Part shown: positions 1 to 7,112 of the stretch, piece after piece
How the letters are laid out: each line of letters starts with the position of its first letter
Position numbering within the stretch: position 1 is the first letter of the stretch
Source of the DNA: Actinobacillus genomosp. 1
GTDB taxonomy: Bacteria > Pseudomonadota > Gammaproteobacteria > Enterobacterales > Pasteurellaceae
NCBI RefSeq assembly: GCF_029774175.1
Contig: NZ_CP103834.1
Span: forward strand, 1,250,501-1,314,500
Length of the DNA stretch: 64,000 nt
Reading direction: 5' to 3'
Translations under genes and position numbers: made by a program
The notes under the pieces: generated by a model
Told to the model about the DNA's origin: nothing
Seen by the model: only the letters and a program-made list of their open reading frames with translations
Databases searched by the model: none

Positions 1-44
1 ACTGATGCTGATACAACTACAGTAGCTGCTATAATAGGTAACAT
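1..44 (-). CDS. Possible 5' end of a gene running off the window
   Basis: On the minus strand an ATG at 44 opens a reading frame that runs to the window edge. It encodes Met-Leu-Pro-Ile-Ile-Ala-Ala-Thr followed by Val/Ser/Ala residues. A GGAAA stretch lies just upstream. The hydrophobic start would suit a signal peptide or membrane segment, but only about 14 residues are visible, so the product cannot be named and the call may be wrong. Confidence 0.3.
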   Translation of the reverse strand, partial: MLPIIAATVVVSAS

Positions 45-274
45 AAATTTTTCCGAAATATTTATATACAAAACTATTTGATATTATTTTACTCTCAAAA
101 GACATTCACATGTTGTCAGCAAGCAGCATGATTCTATATCTGTCAAAATTGGCTTTACATTATATTATTTACTCTTACAAATATCTAGCAAATTGGAGCC
201 AAAAACTTCATTGTCACCGATACATTTATGATACATTAAACACTTTCATTTTTAGTTTTAAAACAGAGAAGACT

Positions 275-1174
275 ATGCTATCTCCTATCACAATCCTAGA
301 CGGCGGTATGAGCCGTGAGTTAATGCGTTTGAACGCACCTTTTAAACAGCCGGAATGGTCTGCGTTATCCCTTTATGAAAAACCGTCTGCGGTGCAACAA
401 GTCCATGAAGATTTTATTGCAAACGGTGCAGAAGTGATTACGACCAATAGCTATGCAGTTGTGCCATTCCATATTGGCGAACAACGTTTTAGTGCAGATG
501 GCAAAATGCTTGCCGATTTAGCCGGTCGTTTAGCCAAACAAGCGGTTAAAAATAGCGGAAAACCTGCAAAAATTGCCGGTTCATTACCGCCGATGTTCGG
601 CTCTTACCGTGCCGATTTGATTCAAGCGAATCGTTTTGCGGAAATCGCTCAACCGATTATTGACGGGCTTTCGCCCTATGTGGATATCTGGTTATGTGAA
701 ACGCAAAGTGCGATTATTGAACCGACTTCAATTAAGCCGTTATTGCCAAAAGATAACCGCCCGCTTTGGGTTTCGTTTACCTTAACCGATGATGAGCCAA
801 CACCGGAGCCGCAACTACGTTCTGGCGAGCCTGTAGCCCTTGCGATTGAAAAAATGGTGGAATTAGGCGTTGATGCGATTTTATTTAACTGCTGTCAGCC
901 GGAAGTCATTGAACAAGCACTATCGATAACCCAATCTATTCTAACAGCCAAAAATGCAACACATATCCAAACCGGTGCGTATGCAAATGCGTTTGCGCCA
1001 CAACCAAAAGATGCAACCGCCAATGACGGTTTAGACGAAGTGCGTAAAGATTTAACCCCTGAAGCCTATCTTGCATGGGCGCAAAAATGGGCGGCACAAG
1101 GCGCAACCATTGTCGGCGGCTGTTGCGGTATCGGGATCGAATACATCAACACACTAGCGAAACATTTAAAATAA
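275..1174 (+). CDS. mmuM: Homocysteine S-methyltransferase
   Basis: A 299-residue cytoplasmic enzyme expected to transfer a methyl group to homocysteine, giving methionine, from S-methylmethionine or S-adenosylmethionine. The zinc-thiolate cysteines of the family are visible: Asn-Cys-Cys at residues 205-207 and Gly-Gly-Cys-Cys with Cys283-Cys284. The N-terminal block ILDGGMSREL is also typical. The frame is open back to 110, but the upstream part is AT-rich and unlike the family. The ATG at 275 follows AGAGAAG and gives the usual length. An inverted USS pair lies downstream. The permeases that follow are APA-family antiporters rather than an MmuP-type S-methylmethionine importer, so a functional link is not shown. 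Confidence 0.88.
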   Translation: MLSPITILDGGMSRELMRLNAPFKQPEWSALSLYEKPSAVQQVHEDFIANGAEVITTNSYAVVPFHIGEQRFSADGKMLADLAGRLAKQAVKNSGKPAKIAGSLPPMFGSYRADLIQANRFAEIAQPIIDGLSPYVDIWLCETQSAIIEPTSIKPLLPKDNRPLWVSFTLTDDEPTPEPQLRSGEPVALAIEKMVELGVDAILFNCCQPEVIEQALSITQSILTAKNATHIQTGAYANAFAPQPKDATANDGLDEVRKDLTPEAYLAWAQKWAAQGATIVGGCCGIGIEYINTLAKHLK

Positions 1175-1180
1175 CCGAAT

Positions 1181-1236
1181 AAGCGGTCAAAATTGGCAAT
1201 TTTTTGCAAAAAATCAGCAAAATTTAACCGCTTGTA
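1181..1236 (+). terminator. USS-pair hairpin downstream of mmuM
   Basis: An AAGCGGT word at 1181 and its complement ACCGCTT ending near 1233 bracket A/T-rich GCAA/TTGC arms, forming a long imperfect inverted repeat. Such paired uptake sequences often act as transcription terminators in Pasteurellaceae. Termination here is inferred. Confidence 0.45.
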
Positions 1237-1265
1237 TCAAGCACAACACCAAAATAAGGGCAATT

Positions 1266-2681
1266 ATGTCAAACAAAAAAATTGGGTTACTTTCTTTAAC
1301 CGCTCTGGTTCTCAGCTCCATGATTGGTTCCGGGATTTTCAGCCTGCCGCAAAATATGGCAGCGGTCGCCGGCGGTGAAGCGTTAATTCTCGGCTGGATC
1401 ATTACCGGCATCGGAATTATTTTCCTTGGGCTTTCTTTCTTCTTTATTTCTCGTCTGCGTCCGGATTTAGACGGCGGTATTTATACTTATGCACGAGAGG
1501 GATTCGGTGATCTTGTCGGTTTTTTATCCGCTTGGGGTTACTGGCTGTGTGCGACGATCGGGATTGTCGGCTATTTAGTGGTGGCATTCGAAGGGATTGG
1601 TTCATTTACCGACACGGAATCCAAAATTATTTTCGGGCAAGGTAATACACTTGCTTCTTTTATCGGCGCTTCAATTATCGTGTGGTTAGTTCACGCTTTA
1701 GTAGCAAGCGGTGTAAAAGAAGCGGCAACAGTAAACTTGGTTGCAACCTTTGTGAAAGTTTTCCCGCTCGTGCTATTTATCGGTTTGGCAATTTGGTACT
1801 TCAAAGGTGAAACGTTTAACCAAGATTTGCAAGGATCAGCATTAAATAACAGCGTGTCGGAACAGGTGAAAAACACGATGTTAATTACCCTTTGGGTGTT
1901 TACCGGTGTGGAAGGGGCTTCCGTGTTATCTGCTCACGCTAAAAAGAAAAGTGATGTAGGTTTGGCGACCGTACTTGGGATTCTGATCGCATTGGTTTTA
2001 TACATTGCAATTACTGTGCTTTCACTCGGCATTTTACCGCGTGAAACGATTGCGGAGATGTCAAACCCGTCAATGGCAGGTTTATTAGAAACGATGATTG
2101 GCTCAAGCGGTAAGATTTTAATTACTTTTTGCTTAATTGTGTCGGTGCTTGCTTCTTATGTAAGCTGGACAATGTATTCGGCGGAAGTACCTTATCGTGG
2201 TGCGAAAAATGGCGCGTTCCCGAAAATTTTAGATAAATTAAATGCGAATGAAGTGCCGATCAATTCACTTTGGTTTACCGGTTTTGTGGTGCAATTCTGT
2301 TTATTCCTTGTGTTATTAACCGGTAAAAGCTACAACGCATTATTATTGATTTCGACCTCAATGATCCTTGTGCCTTATTTCTTAATCGGTGCATATTTAT
2401 TGAAATTATCATTCCAACAAAATTCAGCGTGGTATATCAAACTGACCGGTTTTATCGCATCGGTTTACGGCTTATGGATTGTCTATGCGGCTGGGTTAGA
2501 TTACTTATTATTATCGGTACTACTCTATGTACCGGGCATCGGTTTATTCCTTTATTCACGCTATCAGCATCAAGGCAAAACCTTAAATTTAACCGCATTT
2601 GAAAAAATCTTATTAATCTTAATCGGACTATTATTTATCTGGGCGGTTTACAACAGTTTTACCAATGTTGATTGGAGCTAA
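1266..2681 (+). CDS. Basic amino acid/polyamine antiporter (APA family), copy 1
   Basis: A 471-residue inner-membrane transporter with about 12-13 hydrophobic segments. The N-terminal signature SSMIGSGIFSLPQNMA is characteristic of APC-superfamily antiporters of the arginine:ornithine or lysine:cadaverine type. The ATG follows AAGGGCAATT. It is a close paralogue of the next gene (2777-4183): long blocks such as GAEG/VEGASVLSAHAKKKSDVGLAT and the C-terminal Ala-Gly-Leu-Asp-Tyr region are nearly identical, and even the bases before the start codons resemble each other. This indicates tandem duplication. The substrate cannot be read from sequence; arginine/ornithine exchange is a guess supported weakly by argE downstream. 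Confidence 0.82.
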   Translation: MSNKKIGLLSLTALVLSSMIGSGIFSLPQNMAAVAGGEALILGWIITGIGIIFLGLSFFFISRLRPDLDGGIYTYAREGFGDLVGFLSAWGYWLCATIGIVGYLVVAFEGIGSFTDTESKIIFGQGNTLASFIGASIIVWLVHALVASGVKEAATVNLVATFVKVFPLVLFIGLAIWYFKGETFNQDLQGSALNNSVSEQVKNTMLITLWVFTGVEGASVLSAHAKKKSDVGLATVLGILIALVLYIAITVLSLGILPRETIAEMSNPSMAGLLETMIGSSGKILITFCLIVSVLASYVSWTMYSAEVPYRGAKNGAFPKILDKLNANEVPINSLWFTGFVVQFCLFLVLLTGKSYNALLLISTSMILVPYFLIGAYLLKLSFQQNSAWYIKLTGFIASVYGLWIVYAAGLDYLLLSVLLYVPGIGLFLYSRYQHQGKTLNLTAFEKILLILIGLLFIWAVYNSFTNVDWS

Positions 2682-2689
2682 AAAATCTC

Positions 2690-2725
2690 AGTCCTCTCCT
2701 GTTTCGGCATTAGAGGATTTTTTAT
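2690..2725 (+). terminator. Weak terminator-like hairpin between the two antiporter genes
   Basis: GTCCTCT at 2691-2697 pairs with AGAGGAT at 2712-2718, and a run of T follows. The stem is short with a 14-base loop, so the call is tentative. Confidence 0.35.
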
Positions 2726-2776
2726 TTTTATGCTAAATTATGCGGTTTGTTTGAATAACAATTATAAGGGCATTCT

Positions 2777-4183
2777 ATGTCAAAAGGCAAAATCGGTCTT
2801 TTCTCTTTAACCGCATTAGTACTTAGCTCAATGATCGGTTCCGGTATTTTCAGCCTTCCGCAAAATATGGCGGAAGTTGCTGGTGCCGAAGCATTACTTA
2901 GCGGTTGGCTTATTACCGGTATCGGAATTATTTTCTTAGGTCTATCTTTCTTTTTTCTCTCTCGTATCAAACCGGAATTGGAAGGCGGCGTCTATACTTA
3001 CGCTCGCGAAGGCTTCGGCGATTTGGTCGGCGGATTATCCGCTTGGGGCTATTGGCTCTGTACCGCTATCGGCAGTGTCGGCTATTTAGTGGTTGCCTTT
3101 GAGGGGTTGGGGGCTTTTGTCGATAGCGAAAATCAAACTATTTTCGGACAAGGGAATACGGTAGCCGCTATTTTCGGGGCTTCGATTATCGTTTGGTTAG
3201 TCCATCATTTAATTGCTCGAGGAATTCGTGAAGCGGCATATGTAAACTTGATCGCAACTATCGTAAAAACCTTACCGCTCTTTTTATTTATCGGCTTAGC
3301 CGTTTGGTTTTTCTCACCGGAGCAATTCGTACAGGATTTTAGCGGCGTTAAACTCGGCACAACCCAATTAGAACAAGTAAAAGGCACAATGTTGATTACC
3401 CTTTGGGTGTTTGTCGGAGTGGAAGGGGCTTCCGTACTTTCCGCCCATGCCAAAAAGAAAAGTGATGTCGGCTTAGCCACCATTTTAGGTATTCTGATTA
3501 CACTGGTGTTATATGTGGCGATTACCGTACTTTCCCTCGGCATTTTGCCTCGTGAAGTGATTGCCGAAATGCCGAATCCATCTATGGCGGGGTTAATGGA
3601 ACAGATGATTGGTACAAGCGGTAAGATTATTATCACTTTTTGCTTAATTGTATCGGTATTAGCCTCTTATATGAGCTGGACGATGTTTTCATCGGAAATC
3701 CCTTACCAAGCGGCAAAAACCAAAGTTTTCCCGAAAGTACTAAACCGTACTAATATTAACGGCACGCCGATTGCCGGTTTATGGCTGACGAATATTGCGA
3801 TTCAAATCAGTCTGTTGCTAGTGCTGTTTACCGGCAAAGGTTACAGTATGTTAATTCAGCTTTCGACTACGATGATTTTGGTACCTTATTTCTTAGTCGG
3901 TGCTTATTTATTCAAAGTGGCGATGAAACAAAACGAAGCGTGGTATATCAAACTTACCGGTGCAATGGCATCCGTTTACGGTTTATGGATTGTCTATGCG
4001 GCGGGATTAGATTATTTATTGCTCTCTGTTGTATTATACGTACCGGGGCTTGCTCTCTTTTTCTATTCTCGTAAACAGAACGGTGAAAACCTTAATTTAA
4101 CTCGCTTTGAAAAAAGTTTATTAGTGATGATTAGCGTGCTTTTTATCGGAGCAATTTATACGCTTCTCACCAATTCATTCTAG
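2777..4183 (+). CDS. Basic amino acid/polyamine antiporter (APA family), copy 2
   Basis: A 468-residue multi-spanning membrane transporter, the tandem paralogue of 1266-2681. It has the same SSMIGSGIFSLPQNMA entry motif, the same Ser-Ala-His-Ala-Lys-Lys-Lys loop near residue 217, and the same C-terminal GLWIVYAAGLDYLLLSV segment. Differences cluster in the loop around residues 180-200 and in the periplasmic stretches, so the two copies may differ in substrate preference. It ends 8 bases before the next gene, which in turn ends 14 bases before argE. The three genes probably form an operon, a weak hint of arginine or ornithine as substrate. Confidence 0.82.
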   Translation: MSKGKIGLFSLTALVLSSMIGSGIFSLPQNMAEVAGAEALLSGWLITGIGIIFLGLSFFFLSRIKPELEGGVYTYAREGFGDLVGGLSAWGYWLCTAIGSVGYLVVAFEGLGAFVDSENQTIFGQGNTVAAIFGASIIVWLVHHLIARGIREAAYVNLIATIVKTLPLFLFIGLAVWFFSPEQFVQDFSGVKLGTTQLEQVKGTMLITLWVFVGVEGASVLSAHAKKKSDVGLATILGILITLVLYVAITVLSLGILPREVIAEMPNPSMAGLMEQMIGTSGKIIITFCLIVSVLASYMSWTMFSSEIPYQAAKTKVFPKVLNRTNINGTPIAGLWLTNIAIQISLLLVLFTGKGYSMLIQLSTTMILVPYFLVGAYLFKVAMKQNEAWYIKLTGAMASVYGLWIVYAAGLDYLLLSVVLYVPGLALFFYSRKQNGENLNLTRFEKSLLVMISVLFIGAIYTLLTNSF

Positions 4184-4191
4184 GGCAAAAT

Positions 4192-4971
4192 ATGAAAACA
4201 ACATTGGTTAATCAAGCGGTTGCTTTTCTACGTATTTTTGCAAATAAAGTGGTTGAAATTTCCCATCAATTACAACTCTTTTTTGCCAACGGTTCTTTCG
4301 GAATCGCCGTTTATCCGTTGCTGATGCATCCGATTATTCGGGGAAGTACGCGCTTTATTGTGATTCTATTAGCCGTTTTGCTGTCATTTATCGGCGTATT
4401 TTATACACTCGCCGAGTTTGTTTCGGCGTTATTTAGCGAATCTTCGTTGATAACCTATGCCAGACATACCGTTTTAGAATTACTAATCCCGCTTGGTTCG
4501 GTAATTGACGGCAAAACCAATAATTTTTCGCCGTTATATCAAGTCATGAATGCGGTATTCAGTCTGCAAGGGTTATGTTTTGCGGTTGCTTATCTTGCGG
4601 TAATCTTACAGCTCTCTCGCCGTAAATATTGGTTGTTGGCGTTAATTTTTGCCGCGTTCTTTACTATCGGTATGAGCTTGATTCCGTCATCCCAAGCGAA
4701 AATAACCGCCGGCGGATTACAAAATTTAGGTGCAAGTCTTACTTATTTATTCGGTAATTTGGCAATTGTTATGGCGGGAATTGATATTGTTAAACCGCAA
4801 CTTGTTTGGCTACGCCGCTTTAGTATTCAAGCCGGTCTAATCGGCGTACTTTGCGTATTGATCACGATCTTTTTTCCAAATATGCTGACCCCGATACTTG
4901 AACGAGTAGCCATCTATGCGGTTATGATTTGGGAAATTCTCGCCGGTCTTGCAATGTTAAAACGTAAATAA
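4192..4971 (+). CDS. Integral membrane protein of unknown function
   Basis: A 259-residue protein that I do not recognise with confidence. It has six to seven hydrophobic segments (roughly residues 57-80, 92-105, 120-142, 147-164, 180-197, 214-233 and 236-254) and an amphipathic N-terminus without a cleavable signal peptide. The pattern of a Pro-Leu-Tyr-Gln loop followed by a long hydrophobic segment and a Pro-Ser-Ser-Gln loop vaguely recalls the DUF998 membrane family, but this is only an impression. It sits 8 bases after an antiporter gene and 14 bases before argE, so it is probably co-transcribed with both. Confidence 0.7.
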   Translation: MKTTLVNQAVAFLRIFANKVVEISHQLQLFFANGSFGIAVYPLLMHPIIRGSTRFIVILLAVLLSFIGVFYTLAEFVSALFSESSLITYARHTVLELLIPLGSVIDGKTNNFSPLYQVMNAVFSLQGLCFAVAYLAVILQLSRRKYWLLALIFAAFFTIGMSLIPSSQAKITAGGLQNLGASLTYLFGNLAIVMAGIDIVKPQLVWLRRFSIQAGLIGVLCVLITIFFPNMLTPILERVAIYAVMIWEILAGLAMLKRK

Positions 4972-4985
4972 AAAGAGAAAATATT

Positions 4986-6128
4986 ATGGCAAACACAAAA
5001 TTTATCGAACGCTATCGCAACTTAATTGCACTACCGACGATTTCCAGTTTAGAAGCGGCGGAAGATCAATCCAATAAGCAACTTATCGAATTACTGGCGA
5101 CATGGCTTGCCGATTTCGGCTTTAAAACCGAGATTATCCGAGTGGAAGGCAGTCGTGATAAGTATAATTTATTAGCCACTTACGGTGAGGGTGAAGGCGG
5201 TTTATTATTAGCCGGACATACCGATACCGTGCCGTTTGACGAAGGTAAATGGACTTTCAACCCGTTCGCATTAACCGAACAAGACGGCAAATTCTACGGT
5301 TTAGGCACTGCGGATATGAAAGGTTTTTTTGCTTTTATTGTCGATGTGGTTAGCCAAATTGATTTAAACAAATTAACCAAACCGTTACGTATTCTCGCTA
5401 CAGCCGATGAAGAAACCACCATGCTTGGCGCGAGAACCTTCGCTCAACATACGCATATTCGCCCTGATTGTGCGATTATCGGCGAGCCGACTTCTTTAAA
5501 ACCGATTCGTGCGCATAAAGGGCACGTTGGCGAAGCGGTCAGAATTACCGGCAAAAGCGGTCACTCAAGCGATCCGGATCGCGGCATTAATGCGATTGAA
5601 TTAATGCACCAAGCGACCGGTTATCTGATGAATATGCGTAATCAATTACGTGAAAAATATCATAATGATCTGTTTAAAGTGCCTTATCCGACGATGAATT
5701 TCGGCAATATCCACGGTGGCGATGCGATTAACCGTATTTGTGCCTGCTGCGAGCTGCAATTTGATATGCGCCCGTTGCCAAATCTGCCGGTCGAAGATTT
5801 ATATGCGATGGTCAATGAAAATCTGAAACCAATGTTGGAACAATACGGCGATCTGATTGAAATTCGCCATCTGCACGACGGTATTCCCGGTTATGAGTGT
5901 GAACATTCCGCGCAAGTGGTACAAGTGGTTGAAAAACTGTTAGGTGAAAAATGTGATGCGGTAAACTATTGTACCGAGGCCCCGTTTATTCAACAGCTCT
6001 GCCCGACGCTTGTGTTAGGCCCGGGATCTATCGAACAAGCCCACCAACCGGATGAATTTTTAGAAACAAAATTTATTGAGCCGACCCGAGAATTGCTCAC
6101 GAAAATGATCCTACATTTTTGTGCTTAA
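4986..6128 (+). CDS. argE: Acetylornithine deacetylase
   Basis: A 380-residue M20-family metallohydrolase that removes the acetyl group from N-acetylornithine in arginine biosynthesis. The metal-binding motifs are visible: GHTDTVPFDEGKW near residue 77, GTADMKG near 107 and DEETT near 140, followed by the dimerisation domain beginning around HKGHVGEA. The length matches the family. It is the last gene of an apparent antiporter-membrane protein-argE operon, followed by a strong hairpin. A succinyl-diaminopimelate desuccinylase assignment (dapE) is less likely given the ArgE-like substrate region. Confidence 0.9.
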   Translation: MANTKFIERYRNLIALPTISSLEAAEDQSNKQLIELLATWLADFGFKTEIIRVEGSRDKYNLLATYGEGEGGLLLAGHTDTVPFDEGKWTFNPFALTEQDGKFYGLGTADMKGFFAFIVDVVSQIDLNKLTKPLRILATADEETTMLGARTFAQHTHIRPDCAIIGEPTSLKPIRAHKGHVGEAVRITGKSGHSSDPDRGINAIELMHQATGYLMNMRNQLREKYHNDLFKVPYPTMNFGNIHGGDAINRICACCELQFDMRPLPNLPVEDLYAMVNENLKPMLEQYGDLIEIRHLHDGIPGYECEHSAQVVQVVEKLLGEKCDAVNYCTEAPFIQQLCPTLVLGPGSIEQAHQPDEFLETKFIEPTRELLTKMILHFCA

Positions 6129-6158
6129 CAAGCGGTCGTTTTTGAAAGATTTTTTACA

Positions 6159-6187
6159 AAAAAGGGAGCGATTAACGCTCCCTTTCT
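6159..6187. terminator. Bidirectional terminator between argE and ompW
   Basis: A perfect 10-bp stem, AAAGGGAGCG (6161-6170) with CGCTCCCTTT (6176-6185) and a 5-base loop, lies between convergent genes. An A-run on one side and T-rich sequence on the other let it serve both argE and ompW. Confidence 0.8.
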
Positions 6188-6206
6188 CATCACAGTTTAA
6201 AAATAC

Positions 6207-6851
6207 TTAGAATTTGTAGCTAATACCTGAGAATAATACAACAGGATCAAGTGTGATTGGTGTACTAATATGTGTACCACCAACATCATAATCTGCAGTT
6301 GTTTTGATACGTGTGTACCAAGCTGCCGCGTTGAATGATAGATTGTCCGTTAATTTCACATCAACACCTAAATTTACAATCGGTGCTACAGAATGTTTTT
6401 TAACACGTAAGTTTTGTACCAATTGTGGTTTTAAACTTTCAGCACTGAAAAAGCGAGTATAGTTTAAACCGGCACCAACGTATGGACGAACTGTCGCATT
6501 AGAATCAAAGAAATAATATTGTAAGTAAAGACTTGGCGGAAGTTGTTTAACTTTTGCTACTTCGCCTAAATCTGTCGCCCCTAATTTACCGGTAATTTTA
6601 TGTGAAAATGGCGTTGCCGCTAATAATTCAAGACCTAGATTATCACTTAACATATAAGTACCGGTTAAACCAAGCTGAATATTATTATTTACATCTAAGT
6701 TTACATCCGCTCCTGTTTGATAATCAGAACTTGAATTTGCTACAACACCAATAGCACCCGCACGTAAGATAACATCGCCCGCTTGATGTGCCATTGCCGA
6801 ACCAGCTAATAACGCACTACCTAATACTGCCGCTAATACTGTTTTTTTCAT
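6207..6851 (-). CDS. ompW: Outer membrane protein OmpW
   Basis: A 214-residue outer-membrane eight-stranded beta-barrel of the OmpW family, a small hydrophobic-channel porin. A signal peptide, MKKTVLAAVLGSALLAGSAMA, is cleaved before HQAGD. Family hallmarks include the LRAGAIGV start of the mature protein, the YYFF segment near residue 112, RPYVGAGLNYT, and a terminal phenylalanine (SYKF) for barrel assembly. The gene stands alone between argE and the divergent clpB. An FNR-like site correctly spaced from a -10 element lies upstream (see 6912-6953). Confidence 0.93.
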   Translation of the reverse strand: MKKTVLAAVLGSALLAGSAMAHQAGDVILRAGAIGVVANSSSDYQTGADVNLDVNNNIQLGLTGTYMLSDNLGLELLAATPFSHKITGKLGATDLGEVAKVKQLPPSLYLQYYFFDSNATVRPYVGAGLNYTRFFSAESLKPQLVQNLRVKKHSVAPIVNLGVDVKLTDNLSFNAAAWYTRIKTTADYDVGGTHISTPITLDPVVLFSGISYKF

Positions 6852-6911
6852 TTTTAACCTCTTGTTGTTTTTCTTAAAATACGAAAGTAACCAACTCGTT
6901 ACGTTAGTAAC

Positions 6912-6953
6912 ATTCTAAGAACAATTTAGCTAACTTTTATTGACAAGAATCAA
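6912..6953 (-). promoter_or_regulatory. Candidate FNR-dependent promoter of ompW
   Basis: On the minus strand TTGATTCTTGTCAA (6953-6940) matches the FNR consensus TTGAT-N4-ATCAA except for one base. A -10-like TAGAAT lies at 6917-6912. The site's centre (6946.5) is about 41.5 bases upstream of the start point expected near 6905, the classic spacing of an FNR-activated class II promoter. OmpW is known to be FNR-activated in other gamma-proteobacteria; activity here is inferred. Confidence 0.55.
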
Positions 6954-7020
6954 ATATACGCCATTTTAGTACCTACAACGAGGTACTAATTTATTTTTTG
7001 TGATCTTTTTCACATTTTCA

Positions 7021-7048
7021 CTTGAAATAAGTTCGACTAGCTCCATTT
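7021..7048 (+). promoter_or_regulatory. Sigma-32 (heat-shock) promoter of clpB
   Basis: CTTGAAA at 7021-7027 and CTCCATTT at 7041-7048, separated by 13 bases, match the sigma-32 consensus CTTGAAA-N(11-16)-CCCCATnT with a single mismatch in the -10 element. It lies 65 bases upstream of the clpB start codon. Confidence 0.78.
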
Positions 7049-7112
7049 ATTACAACGTTGAAGCGGTATAAATTCTGCTCGATACAGATTAATGAAATTT
7101 AGGAGTAAAAAT

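Noticed and set aside
60..130. MetJ-like AGAC words before mmuM
   Set aside because: Only one poor match; MetJ sites need adjacent repeats of AGACGTCT.
110..274. N-terminal extension of the mmuM frame
   Set aside because: AT-rich, unlike the family, and lacks a ribosome site; the ATG at 275 fits length and RBS.
3205..3636. Long antisense reading frame within the second antiporter gene
   Set aside because: It is a mirror of the coding strand with no ribosome site and no recognisable protein features.
1266..4183. Permeases as S-methylmethionine importers (mmuP) partnering mmuM
   Set aside because: The entry motif SSMIGSGIFSLPQNMA is of the APA antiporter type, not the AAT-family MmuP type, and a hairpin separates mmuM from them.
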